Assembly: GCA_964019135.1 (NCBI GenBank)
Contig: OZ025260.1
Span: forward strand, 23,120,254-23,184,253
Origin: Arenicola marina
Lineage: Eukaryota; Annelida; Polychaeta; Arenicolidae
Direction: 5' to 3'
DNA: 64,000 bases
Positions 37,801 through 51,700 of the stretch are shown piece after piece. Below the pieces are notes generated by a model. The model was not told where the DNA came from. It did not search any database and worked only from the letters and a program-made list of their open reading frames with translations. A program made the position numbers and the translations under genes. Numbering within the stretch: the stretch's first letter is position 1; each line of letters opens with the position of its first letter.

Positions 37801-40800
37801 CCAGACCGCCCCAGTGGTAGACTGCCCCCAGTGCCAGACCATACTGCCCCCAGTGCCAGACCGCCCCCAGTGCTAGACTGCCCCCAGTGCTAGACTGCCC
37901 CCAGTGCCAGACCATACTGCCCCCAGTGCCAGACCGCCCCCAGTGCTAGACTGCCCCCAGTGCCAGACCGCCCCCAGTGCCAGACTGCCCCAGTGCTAGA
38001 CTGCCCCCAGTGCCAGACCGCCCCCAGTGCTAGACTGCCCCCAGTGCCAGACCGCCCCCAGTGCTAGACCGGCCCCAGTGCTAGACTGCCCCCAGTGCCA
38101 GACCGCCCCCAGTGCTAGACTGCCCCCAGTGTCAGACCATACTGCCCCCAGTTCCAGACCGCCCCCAGTGCTAGACTGCCCCCAGTGCCAGACCAGACTG
38201 CCCCCAGTGCCAGACCAGACTGCCCCCAGTGCCAGACCCGACTGCCCCCAGTGCCAGACCAGACTGCCCCCAGTGCCAGACCCGACTGCCCCCAGTGCCA
38301 GACCGCCCCCAGTGCTAGACTGCCCCCAGTGCCAGACTGCCCCAATGCCCGACCAGACCGCCCCAGTGCCAGAATGCCCCAATGCCCGACCAGACCGCCC
38401 CCAGTGCCAGACTGCCCCCAGTGCCAGACCAGACTGCCCCCAGTGCCATACCAGACTGTCCCCAGTGCCAGACCGCCCCCAGTGCCAGACCAGACCGCCC
38501 CCACTGCCAGACTGCCCCAATGGCCGACCAGACCGCCCCCAGTACCAGACCAGACCGCCCCCAGTGCCAGACCAGACCGCCCCCATTGCCAGACCAGACC
38601 GCCCCTAGTGCCAGACTGCCCCCAGTGCCGTACCAGACTGTCCCCAGTGCCAGACTTCCCCCAGTGCCATACCAGATTGCCCCCAGTGCCATACCAGACT
38701 GCCCCCAGTGCCCGACTGCCCCCAGTGCCAGACTGCCCCAAGTGCCATACCAGACTGCCCCCAGTGCCCGACTGCCCCCAGTGTCAGACTGCCCCCAGTG
38801 CCAGACTGCCCCCAGTGCCAGACTGCCCCCAGTGCCAGACTGCCCCCAGTGCCACTCCAGACCCCGATGCCACACCTCCCCAATGCCAGAAAATTTAAAT
38901 CAAAGAGTGGAATACAAGTTATGATGCTATTTGACGCAAGCCACCACGCCATGGTTACGGCAAGTTGCATTGAAGGTCATTGCGTTCATTCCCTTTAACT
39001 TTCCCTTCAACTCGAGTAATGTCGTATATTTATCCAAATGCAAAGTACTCATGCATTTTTGCGCTAGCCATTGTAAACATTGACAAAATATACGGATATC
39101 GTCAATTATTGTTACAGTACCCAGATCATAAATGACGGCAATCCTATAGTTACATCGCCATAACAAAAGGGCGGATCCGCGTGAGCCAGTAGCCGCTCTG
39201 TGGTGGCTCACCCGTGGGACCTAGTGTGCTGGTTATGCCTCCCATACATTATGTATTTAGCAGCAATGGATGGTGGCGGTGCCTGGTGGCCGGGTCTGAC
39301 TCCTGTGTGGTTGTGTCTCCTACAGGAATAACCTGACAGTGATAGACACAGTGGTAGTCCGGGGACAAGGCGGCCGCGGGGAACTGCTCTTCAGCAAGCG
39401 AAAGGCTGGTTCCCCGATCCCCCTCTCCTTTGAGATTGCTGATAAACATCTCAAAAGCTGTGATAGTAAGTGGCGCCCCCCTCACGGCTGGCTTCAGCGT
39501 TGTATTTCTATTTGTAAATAATTGAGATATTCCAAGAAAATAAAAATTGTAAATACTGACTTATATATCAAAATAGGCAGTAATGCCACAGGAGCAAGTG
39601 ATTGTTGTCCTATTTTATTTTGTATAACTACCGCTTAGTCGGTAATAATTAGATTATTTGCTGAAAACTGTCATGAATGTGGGTACATTATTAGTATAAT
39701 AGTCATTAATAATCTTATTTATACGAAACTTTATTATTCCACTTTAAAACTTCAGGCCCATAATATTATTAATAATCTTTGTTTGTACTACCGGTATGTT
39801 GTCAATCTATTATACTAGTTTCATTATCAATAATCTTCTAACTAATGTACTTTAAGCAACGTTATCTTCCTTTCTTATTACTAATGTACCGGGTAATTAA
39901 TTTTCCCTATTATCGCTCACGTCGTGGCATTGATCTTTGATGCTTGTTATTTTCATGGTTACTATGCCAATACCTGGTTCTATATTTATTGTGTGTGTTT
40001 TTTCTTCAGAAAAGCGGCAGAGTAAAGTATTGCCTCCCAACTTTACCGTGAAGCGGACATTTACCATCAGAAACACAGGCCAGCTGCCCTTCTACGTGCA
40101 CGGCTTCACGATCAACCGCTCCCCGTGCGAGGGCTACGGATTCCGTGTTATAGACTGCCACGGCTTCGAGCTGGCGCCCAACGGCAGTAGAAAAATAGAT
40201 ATAGTGTAAGTAGGATCCCTTGGCGAGTGGGTAATGGTCAGGTGTCGTCAGCCATTTCTCTCTTACTCTTCTATTATTTAGACCCTTTAATGGGTGTAGT
40301 AGGTCTTCGTTAAGACCTCGTGTTGCCTCATTGGTGCCTGGCGTGGTTCTGGAGCAAGTTAAAAGTCCAGAGGAAAGGGATGGGTCACGAGTATCTCCTC
40401 TGGCTACGGCTGATGTCATGATTGTCTTTGGCTTTGAGTGGTGTCATTATCTCCTGGCTGTGAGTGATGTCATTATCTTCTGGCTGTAAGTGATGTCATT
40501 GTGGCTACGGGTGATGTCTTTCCTGGATAGGTGTGATGACATTATCTTATCTGGCCATCGGGGATTTCATTATTTTCTGGCTGCGGGTGATGTGATTATC
40601 GCTTCTGGCTACGAGTAATATCAAAACCTTTGTCCTTGAATTACCTGTCAGCAATCAAACAGCAACCTTTCAATCACATTGCAATATATGCATCTCGCCT
40701 TGCCCTTTCCAATCCTTGCGAGGTGACCTTGAAGGCAATATCCACGATGCCACCCCCCCCCCTCCCCCCTCCCTCCGCCCCTCCTCCCCCCTTCTCCTTC

Positions 40801-43800
40801 TCACCCTCCATCTTCTTACTCCTCCCCCCGACCGACGTCCCGTACCCATGATCTCTATATTACTGGCCTTTGCAGGTTCACGCCCGACTTCACCATGTCG
40901 CGAGTCCGCCGCATGCTGACGGTGCAGACCAGCCTGGGCCCGGCCATCAACTACACGCTACAGGCCACCGTGCCGGCCAACATGCTGACCAAGTGCGCGG
41001 CGGCCCTGCCCCGGCCCCCCTGGGAACCCATCCTCTACTACTCCACCGTCTGCTGCATGGCCTTCCTGCTGTTCTGCGTCATGGCCGCCGGGTACTTCGA
41101 GGCCGACCGCCTGTTTACGGCCGACGTCCTTCGGCGCCGACCCAAGGTCAGCAGCGCCACCCAGACGTTCGACAAGGGCAAAGTGTTCGATCTCAAGACT
41201 GTGGGCGGGTCGCGGCTTCCGCTGGATGTACATCAGACTGGCGGCGGCAGCGGCCTGAGTGGCGGTGGGGGTGGTGCTGTGGGGATGTCGGCTGGTCGTC
41301 ATAACTACCACCAGCAGCTGCCGCAGCACGTGGCCGGCTCGACCAATGGTAGACTGTCGTCGTCCGCCGCTGTCGCCGCCGCCGCCGCCGCGGGGGAGGC
41401 CGCTGCTGCTGCCGCCAACTCAAACGGTCACGTCCACGAGCCCGTGCTCCACGCGGCCGCCGCAGCGACAACCCGTGCCATTATCGCCCAGGCCAAGCGG
41501 AACCGGAAGTCTGAGCAGAGTTCCTGGTCCGCCGTCTTCGGATACATGCTCGGATTCTTTTCCAACGCGACGTCGCCTCTCTCGACGACGGCGACGGCTT
41601 CTTCATCCTCCTCCTTCTCCTCTTCCTCCTCTTCCTCTTCCTTCTCCTCCTCTGTTACTCGCAGTAACGGCTTGGCGGGTAGGGCTTCCGGATCTACTCC
41701 CGCCTCCGGCCCCGCCACCGGCCTCCCGGGCTCTCCACCTGTGCACGGCTCCCCGGCCTCACAGCACCCGGGCGGCGTGAGCGGCGGGAGCAACGGCGCG
41801 CGCCCGCCACCTCGCGACCACGACCCCTGCACCACCAAGTCTCCACCGCAGCCCGCCACCCACGGCGGCGCGGCCAACGGCGCTCCGTCGGGGGGCGCCT
41901 CCAACACCACCAGACACTTCAAAGACACGACCACGACGACATCGAGCGGGGCAGCGACGCCAAGCGGCAGCGGCGGCGGCGGCGGGGACACCCCGGGCGA
42001 CACCGGCCTGTCCTTCCTGGGCCGTCTCATGGGCCTGCTGTCCTTCGCCTCAGCCGCTCCCCCCGGCGCCAAGGCGGCGTCCCAGCGACGGGACGCCGCC
42101 AGCGCCGCGGGAAGCCGGGACGCCGAATCACGGGACGCCAACGCCAACGGCGCATCCGCCTCCGCCGACACCCGACAACAACAACAACAACACGACTCAC
42201 AGCACGACTCGCAACACGAGTCGCTTAGCAACGGCAGCGCGTGCGCGGCTGACCCCCGGCGCTCTAGCAGCGCCGGCGGGAGCCAGCACCCGGACAGATC
42301 CCGCTCAGCGTCCTCGGGACACAAGCGCGGACGCCTGACCCCCCCGCTCAGCCTCGACGCCCACGACCTCGCACACGTCGATGAGGACCCGGATGACGAC
42401 CCCATCATGTCGCGCAGAGACGGTAGGTGGCGCGGTAGTTGCTCGGAGTCGTAGCCTGCAATATTTATTTTTTTCAAAATGGAATGGAGCCTCCCTGGCT
42501 CGGTGGGTTGTATATATTCAGGACGCTTTAACCAATTTTGGTGAATCATATCGCGTCAATGGGAGATTGGGTGTTCAACATAACTCAGTGTTAGGTGTGT
42601 ATCTGGTGTGAAACTGGACATTCTATTGGTTGGTGATAGCGAGACACTGGACATGTTTCTATTGGTTGGCGCTCGACACTGGACATGTTTCTATTGGTTG
42701 ATGCTCGACACTGGACATGTTTCTATTGGTTGGCGCTCGACACTGGACATGTTTCTATTGGTTGGCGCTCGACACTGGACATGTTTCTATTGGTTGGCGC
42801 TCGACACTGGACATGTTTCTGTTGGTTGGTGATGGCGAGACACTGGACATGTTTCTATTTGTTGGCGCTCGACACTGGACATGTTTCTATTGGTTGGCGC
42901 TCGACACTGGACCTGTTTCTATTGGTTGATGCTCGACACTGGACATGTTTCTATTGGTTGGCGCTCGACACTGGACATGTTTCTATTGGTTGGCGCTCGA
43001 CACTGGACATGTTTCTATTGGTTGGCGCTCGACACTGGACATGTTTCTGTTGGTTGGTGATGGCGAGACACTGGACATGTTTCTATTTGTTGGCGCTCGA
43101 CACTGAACATGTTTCTATTGGTTGGCGCTCGACACTAGACATGTTTCTATTGGTTGGCGCTCGACACTGGACATGTTTCTATTGGTTGGCGCTCGACACT
43201 GGACATGTTTCTATTGGTTGGCGCTCGACACTAGACATGTTTTTATTGGTTGATGCTCGACACTGGACATGTTTCTATTGGTTGGCGCTCGACACTGGAC
43301 ATGTTTCTATTGTTTGGTGCTCGACACTGGACATGTTTCTATTGGTTGGGGCTCGACACTGGACATGTTTCTATTTGGCGCTCGACACTGGACATGTTTC
43401 TGTTGGTTGGCGCTCGACACTGGACATGTTTCTATTGGTTGGGCGCTCGACACTAGACATGTTTCTATTGGTTGGCGCTCGACACTAGACATGTTTCTAT
43501 TGGTTGTCGCTCGACACTGGACATGTTTCTATTGGTTGGCGCTCGACACTGGACATGTTTCTATTGGTTGGCGCTCGACACTGGACATGTTTCTATTGGT
43601 TGGCGCTCGACACTGGACATGTTTCTATTGGTTGGCGCTCGACACTGGACATGTTTCTATTGGTTGGCGCTCGACACTGGACATGTTTCTATTGGTTGAC
43701 GCTCGACGCTGGACGTGTTTCTGTTGGTTGGTGATGGCGAGACACTGGACGTGTTTCTATTGGTTGGGGATGGCGAGACACTGGACGTGTTTCTATTGGT

Positions 43801-46800
43801 TGGGGATGGCGAGACACTGGACATGTTTCTATTGGTTGGGGATGGCGAGACGTTGATGATCCGTGTCTCATGCTTTGTATTTTTATGTCACTCCAGGCAA
43901 GAGGTCCAAGTCCCGACGCTCCAAAGTGGACCAGCGTCGGTCCAAAGCGTTGGACTTCGAGCGAGAGGAGACCTCGTCCACGACCACCGAGTCCAGCATN
44001 NNNNNNNNNNNNNNNNNNNNNNNNNNNNNNNNNNNNNNNNNNNNNNNNNNNNNNNNNNNNNNNNNNNNNNNNNNNNNNNNNNNNNNNNNNNNNNNNNNNN
44101 NNNNNNNNNNNNNNNNNNNNNNNNNNNNNNNNNNNNNNNNNNNNNNNNNNNNNNNNNNNNNNNNNNNNNNNNNNNNNNNNNNNNNNNNNNNNNNNNNNNG
44201 GCATCATGTTGGCATGGTATATGGCTGCTTGCATCATGTTGTCATGGTCTCATATGGCTTTCCTTGCATCATGTTGTCATGGTCTCATGGCTGTGCTGGC
44301 ATCATGTTGTCATGGTCTCATGCCTGTGCTGGCATCATGTTGTCATGGTCTCATGGCTGTGCTGGCATCATGTTGTCATGGTCTCATGTTTGTGCTGGCT
44401 TGAGGAATATTTCATTGATTCACCCTTCATCGTCCCGGGAGGTTCCTTGGCCCAGTTTAACCCTTGTGTGCGCAAAAGCGGCCGAAAACACCGATTTATC
44501 CACCCGGGTAGCGCAACGTGACGTCATTGCTGCCACACTGACACACGCCGTGATCCCTGACCGCTCAACAGTCACTCGCTAGAGCTACACACTCTGAAAA
44601 GTGAAAAAATATTGTCCCCTACTTGCGTTGATGGACCGTTCCCGTTGTTCTGTCCGACAGGGTAAGATCTGCAGCCAAGACCTCCACATCCACAGCTCCT
44701 TCAGCCACCACATGGAGGTGCGGCAGGTGAACTTCAACCCCGGCGACCCCAGGTTTTACTACGTACCGCGGAAGGATAAGTCCATCCCTTTAGAGACTCA
44801 TCAAGAAAACCACGTGAGCCTATTTACATTGTCCCCAGCGTTAACTAAATCCAATACCGTATTTTCCGTTTTGTAAGTCGTTTTTTTTTTAACGAGCGTC
44901 GTGCGTAAATACGCTCTTTTCTTTCGTGTTTCATTCCAGCAAATACGGTATTTATCGTCCGTACCGAAAATGTTAAGCATTTCTTTCGTTTCTTTATGTT
45001 TATGTTAATGTGCTAACGTGATAACGAATTGCCTGGTATTTTCGTTTTTTCATAACGACTTATATGCCGGCAATTACGGTATATTTTATCAGTACCGAAT
45101 TGTTTTTAATAATTTCGTCTCCTTAGGTTAATGCTAAAAACAGATTGTATAGTTTTCGTGGTCAGTCCTTTAGTCTAAATTTCCTGCGGTCATTTTGATT
45201 GCAGGACTGATTTCTTGGCAATCTGACGACTATATGTCTTGGCGTTTGATTCATTTATAGATTGGTCAAGTTCACTTTGACCCAAAGCGGCAATGTCAAG
45301 AAAATTGTTACTTGGGATTACCAACACATATTCCAGGTTTGTGTTACATTAATAGCTGATCCATTGTAAGCTACCAGTACATTTGTGTAAATGTTGGTTT
45401 TGATTCGTCTGACTTGGTGTCGCCTGCGTGCGTGCAACGTGCAGCAACAAATACATACGTCGATTCGATACGTTAAGTCCTGTGGTTTTTATATAAATCA
45501 TCATTTAAGGCTAATATTTATTTTTGTACAAATCAACACAAAATTGTTGAGGACATTATCCGAATTTCATATTTTGACATGAAGATATGTATTTGGCGTG
45601 TACATCTGAAATGATACATTTATTTGTATATCATCATAAGACAGAGCGAGAACTAAGATCGCTATTAAGGTTTAGACTTCAGGGCCCGTATTCTCGAACA
45701 AGTTGCGATCATCGCAATATTTAAGAAGAACTATTTGCGAAAAATCGTAGCTGCGAAAAATCGCAAGTTCCTATTCTCGAAAGTTTTGCGATTTATCGCA
45801 GCTACGAAGTTTCGCAAGTAGTTTTTCGCGGTTGTCAGGGATAATTTTCTCGTGGCAACTGGTCTAAACGAACGCGCGCTTTTTTGCATTAACATTTAGT
45901 ATTTGCAAATGTGAATAGATATAAAACTCCAGAAATATGACTCAATGCTAGGGGGGTGGGGGGGGGGGGAACTGGCAAATATGTCTGAGGCTGAAAGCGG
46001 AGCCTCTGTGTCTATACCCCCTCCCCTCACATGTACTGCGTAGATCTACAGTGCCGAACATTGTGATGGCCGGACATCAGGCCCAAATTTAAATTAAGCT
46101 CAGGACAATATGCGACTATTCTATACCTATGGTATGGCATGTTTAACAATATCAAGGCAAAGTAAGCTAAACGACTTACGCACATTAGCCTAACTTACAT
46201 TGGCAAGCGTAAGTGACGCTGTCGTCGTCGTATGTTGCAGATTTATATAGTATCCAATATCATGAATAGATCTACGAGACACGGTCACGGGTGGGACGCT
46301 TGGTCATGGTAATCCACTAGCACAGACCATGCAGACACTATCTCAGGTTATTTAAGATCTTGTAAAATTGTAATCCATTAATTAGACTTTAGCACTGAGG
46401 CACTTTGACAACTGACGCCGTGACGGCGCGACTAAACGTGTCATGCTTCCAATCTGAACCACTCAAATGAGTGTAGCAGGCTTTTAGTAACTTAGTTTTT
46501 CGCGTGTTGATACCACTGTATACATGGTATACATGGTGTAGCAGAAACAAATCTTTACAACGTGCACTCGCGCCATTACTTGAAACAAAGTATGGCTAGT
46601 CTCTGTGACATAACACGTACGTGAACATGAACGAAAGCGCACATTTCCACAAAAAATTAAGTTCAAAATAAATTTAAAAATAAGAATTATTGTCTGGACT
46701 GGATAATTCAACATCTGCTCCGTATCTCATATAACAGCAAACAAGCAGCATAGCAAGAAATAAGGGAGCCCAATCTTCTATATCTCGAATCTTTAAATTT

Positions 46801-48735
46801 GCCGATTCAATCCTCATTAACTAAATTAATCCACCTCCGGGGGCAGGCAGGCGACACAACTCGCATGCCGGCCCCCAGGGGCGGATTAATTTAGCATATA
46901 TATATGATCAGAGATTATTCCCTATAGTATACGATCTCTGACATGCAGGCCCCAACTCGGTCAGTAGGAATCACATTTTGTAATTGTATGCTACATTTAG
47001 CCAAATAAAAGTTATGCAAGAATGACAGCGTGCTCGCTATGTACTGGTAAAGCCTCCGACAATTTGGAGAAGGATTTAGGAAAGGGCGGGGGCATTGTAG
47101 ATGTACTGGTAAAGCCTAAAGTAGACTTTAGGCTTTACCAGTACATCTATACCATGGATACCCAAATTGTCGGAGTGCGTAAACATGGTAAAATATATGT
47201 AGTAAATGGTCGAATGTAGAGTTGTCACAGAATAGCAAACTTAGACATAAGCGATATCGACTTCGCCCATTCACTTGCTGTTCAACTTAGCTTGTCACTT
47301 CACCAGGACAAATTTAGATAAAATGCTAGAAGTTTAAGAAAATCGAAGCGACACATTCACAGCAACATTGATAGATATATATTATGTTATTGCTCTACAT
47401 TCACGTGCAACCCGCGATTCCAGACATCAATATTATTTCAGCGATTACGCAAAAACAGTCGCTTCGATTTTACAGAAATTTCCGCACTTTAAAGGGATTG
47501 CCATGATCAAGTGACATGCCAAATATTACAGAAATCGTATGGGCAGTTATTGTTTTGTTGCATATGGAGCGTAACATATTCGAGGCACTTACGTACAGCG
47601 CCAAAACCATCGCTTCGACTAGGGTTAATTTTGAATGCACATTAACAGATAACTTTATTGCTGTACATGTATTAGATCTAAATTTATTTATATGATAATA
47701 TAAATGTCTCGCTTCGATTTTCTCCGCTTTATCCTAAATATAATAATATAGGTTACTAAAGCAGTTGATGGTGAGGGGGGGGGGGTGTCGGTGTCACTTG
47801 TACGTATAGCTCGCTGCTAAGTAACATCTTTGATGCATTGCGTCACAATACATTTGACGTCACTTAATTAGCAACGCGCGCTTAGATTGGAACAAAGACG
47901 CTATTTTAGCTGCACTGCGGCCTGATAATGATACCACAACATATCCATATAAACACCTTATTGTTGTTGAGATTCGTGAATAGATCTTCACGAAGCCTAA
48001 CGATCCGCTGTCGGAGCCTTCGTCGAAATAAGTGACTCGCCATGAAAATTGCCACCATGATTACTGACTAGTTGCGACTAGTTGCGAGACGTATGAACAC
48101 ATCGCAAATTTTGCGATGAAAGTTAGGAAGATCTTTATCTTAAGTTTTCGAGAATACCACTTGCGATGAAACGCAACTTTTGCGATTTTTCGCAGCAATA
48201 TTTGCGAGGATGTGATTATCAAACTATATAATATATATATATATATATATAATATGTATCTATATATAGAAATATATGTAAATTATCAAAGTATACAATG
48301 TATATATAAAGTATATATCAATATTTGCGAGGAAGCCCAGTATTGTATTGTGTTGACGTGAGTGCGTTGCTCTCCAGCGGGTCACCAGTGGCTGTTGGGC
48401 TCCACCCTGGACAAGGAGGTGGCCGACACGGACCAATACCTCTACTCCCGGTTCCGGCAGCTCTGGCTCGAACTCGTCTCCAGCCACGCCTCTGTGTAAG
48501 TCAGTCACATCACCATAGCAACCTATCTGTAGCTGTAAGTCCGCCACATCACTATGGCAACCTATCTGTATCTGTAAGTCCGCCACATCACTATAGCAAC
48601 CTGCTTATATCTGAGTCAACCACATCACTATGGCAACCTCTATATCTTACATCTCAGTATGGCAACCTATTGATATATACTTTATATATACATTGTATAC
48701 TTTGATAATTTACATATATTTCTATATATACATAT

Positions 48736-48766
<31 letters not shown>

Positions 48767-51700
48767 GTTTGATAATACACATATTTATATATATATATCC
48801 TACCGTGTTGGGTTTAAGAGCCTACACGCCGCTATCGCTCGCCACGAGTGCCCGATGGTCAGCTTGATGTCCCTCGACCGTAGATCTGTGCCCTCCTTAC
48901 CCAATGTGTCCACTTCCTTCTCCAGCGTCAACGTGACCATGCAGCTGGACACCAACAAGGTGCTGGGGTTTTTGTTCCCGGCTCAGGCCCGGCTGCACTG
49001 GCCGTCCCTGGCCAGACCCAAGGCCATCAGCTTCAATCTCACGCAGATTGGAAACATATCAGTGAGTACTACTGGTTGTAGTAGTAGCAACTGGGGCTGT
49101 TTTATCATCGACAAGCGCCGCTGACAACCACAGCTGTCTATTGCCACCGCCACCCGTGCCACGTTTGCCGCCACAACCCCCACCCTCCCTCCATGCAACC
49201 GTGTTCATACCACCACCACCCTCCGCCACTACCGCCCTCCGCAACCACCAACCTCCACCTCCACCTCCACCCTCCGCCCTCCACCACCACGCCCTTCCGG
49301 CCAACATTCTCCACGACCACCCTCCACCTTCGCCACCATGCAGCCCCACCATGCCCTCACCACTGCCCCCCCACCATCGCCCCCCCCCCCTTGTTACATC
49401 ACTATGTCTAATCTTAAGTGTTAAGTGATCCTCCCGCGAATGGGTCAAAGGTAACTTCCTGCTCACCATGAAGTGGCAACCTGTCTTGATTAATCGTACT
49501 ATGCACCACCAACCCCTCCACCCCCAGCCCCACCACCAACCCCTCCACCCCCGCCCCCACCACCATCCCCTTCCCCCACCACCAACCCCTCCACTCCCAC
49601 CCCCACCACCAACCCCTCCACCCCCATCCCCATCACAAACCCTTCCACCCACACCACCACCACCAACTTGACTGACTGTGTGACAGCATTGACATCATAA
49701 GTCCTCGCTCTGATCCACTTGGTCGGGTCGTAGCAACAGGATGAGGCAAAAAACACTGATATAGCACACCCGATTGTCAAAGAACGGGAGAATGTGGCTC
49801 TGAATCGATTGCCTTTATTAACAGGACATGCCAATTAGAACTGCAGCCCCCGGTGTCCCTTATTTGCCATGATTGACTCTGCAGTAACGGTAACATATGC
49901 ATAGTAAGGCGACAGATTACAGGCAACAGATTGACAGATCATTGTGTACAATTCCTGCTGGTGCTTTTGGTCTTTGCCGTAGAGAGCCTTGCTGCTCTCA
50001 AGGCAAGATTTATAGATTCTCGTAAACACAATCTGTTCAAATGTAATCCCCGATGTCTTATCATTGTTGTATCATTGTCTTATCATTGTTGTATCATTGT
50101 TTTATCATTGTTTTATCATTGTCTTATTATTATTGTATCATTGTTTTATCATTTGATTTATATCCTGGGGTTATAGATGTGATCCATCTACCCTGTAAGA
50201 ACCCACAAAATGTATTATTGTAGTAAACGTTAGGCGTGAGTAATACGTGAGCTATGCTTAAACAATGATGTTCGGGGTTCCATGGGATAACGACCATAGA
50301 TGTTTGATGATCATTGTCAAGGCACATTGTCCGGAATATTACTTGGGTGAGACCTTCAGGTTGGAGACAAGGGGATAAAGCCCTTGATGTGTCAGCATCT
50401 GTTGTACTCATTTGCAGCCTTACGCAGCACAATTGACTTGATGCCATGTCCCTTCGCTGTGTCTGGGGCAACGAGGAACGCATGGGTGTGGTATTAATTC
50501 ATCGTTTTGACCCATTTTGTCTTTCTCTTCCTTGCAGATATCAGAGTTTGTGTTGGAGAATCCAAGCCACACCCCTGTGATAACACAGATCCTGCCCCTG
50601 TCTCTCTACCCCAGCCCGCACACCGTCCTCGACCTGATAGAACCTGACAGTGGGTGAGTACCCCCCCCCCCCCCTGTCTCTCTACCCCAGCCCGCACACC
50701 GTCCTCGACCTGATAGAACCTGACAGTGGGTGAGTACCCCCCCCCCCCTGTCTCTCTACCCCAGCCCGCACACCGTCCTCGACCTGATAGAACCTGACAG
50801 TGGGTGAGTACCCCTCCCCCCCTGTCTCTCCACCCCAGCCCGCGCACCGTCCTCGACCTGATAGAACCTGACAGTGGGTGAGTACCCCCCCCCCCCCTGT
50901 CTCTCTACCCCAGCCCGCACACCGTCCTCGACCTGATAGAACCTGACAGTGGGTGAGTACCCCTCCCCCCCTGTCTCTCCACCCCAGCCCGCCAACCGTG
51001 CTCGACCTGATAGAACCTGACAGTGGGTGAGTACCCCCCCCCTGTCTCTCTACCCCAGCCCGCACACCGTCCTCGACCTGATAGAACCTGAGAGTGGGTG
51101 AGTACCCCCCCCCCCGTCTCTCTACCACAGCCCGCACACCGTCCTCGACCTGATAGAACCTGACAGTGGGTGAGTACCCCCCCCCCTGTCTCTCTACCAC
51201 AGCCCGCACACCGTCCTCGACCTGATAGAACCTGACAGTGGGTGAGAACCCCCCCCACCCTGTCTCTCTACCCCAGCCCGCACACCGTCCTCGACCTGAT
51301 AGAACCTGACAGCGGGTGAGTACCCCCCCCCCCCCCCCACATGTTCATCTTCACTTCCGTCGCCATCTTGAGGCGCCATCTTGAAATGAATTGTAATGCA
51401 GTCGCTGTCCTCAATGGTACTTCTCGGTATTAAATACAACGTGAAACACATTAGACAGGCAAACTGAGTAGAAACTCGGGAAGTCTCGTTGAATTATTGG
51501 GTAGTCTCGTGAAATCTCGTGTAGTCTCAGACAGGCTCGTGTAATCTCGTGCATAAACGTGGCCTGAAACACCACATGGTCATGTCGTATTTTATCAATA
51601 TTACCGATTGTTTTCTCCCCCAGCATTTCCAGTGACCTCACTGACTTCTTGGACTCAGACGGCACTGGTGTCTTCGTTTTACCAGATCTCATAGCTCAGA

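Larger units (their letters stand above)
28932..43999 (+). repeat. 15-kb duplicated block, copy 1 (left of the gap)
   Basis: Matches 44200-58872 throughout in exons, introns, SINE fragments and minisatellites, with scattered substitutions and indels (length 15,068 versus 14,673). Ends at the N gap inside exon x. Best read as the end of one contig that overlaps the next. Confidence 0.95.

Noticed and set aside
37463-38924. Pro/Gln-rich frames on + and Trp/Gly-rich frames on - (copy 2: 52600-54025)
   Set aside because: Readings of the 17-bp CAGTGCC minisatellite, in an intron between two homology-supported exons.
41428-42549. 373-codon antisense frame opposite exon w (copy 2: 378 codons)
   Set aside because: Shadow of a GC-rich coding exon; the + strand has clear homology, phase and splice sites.
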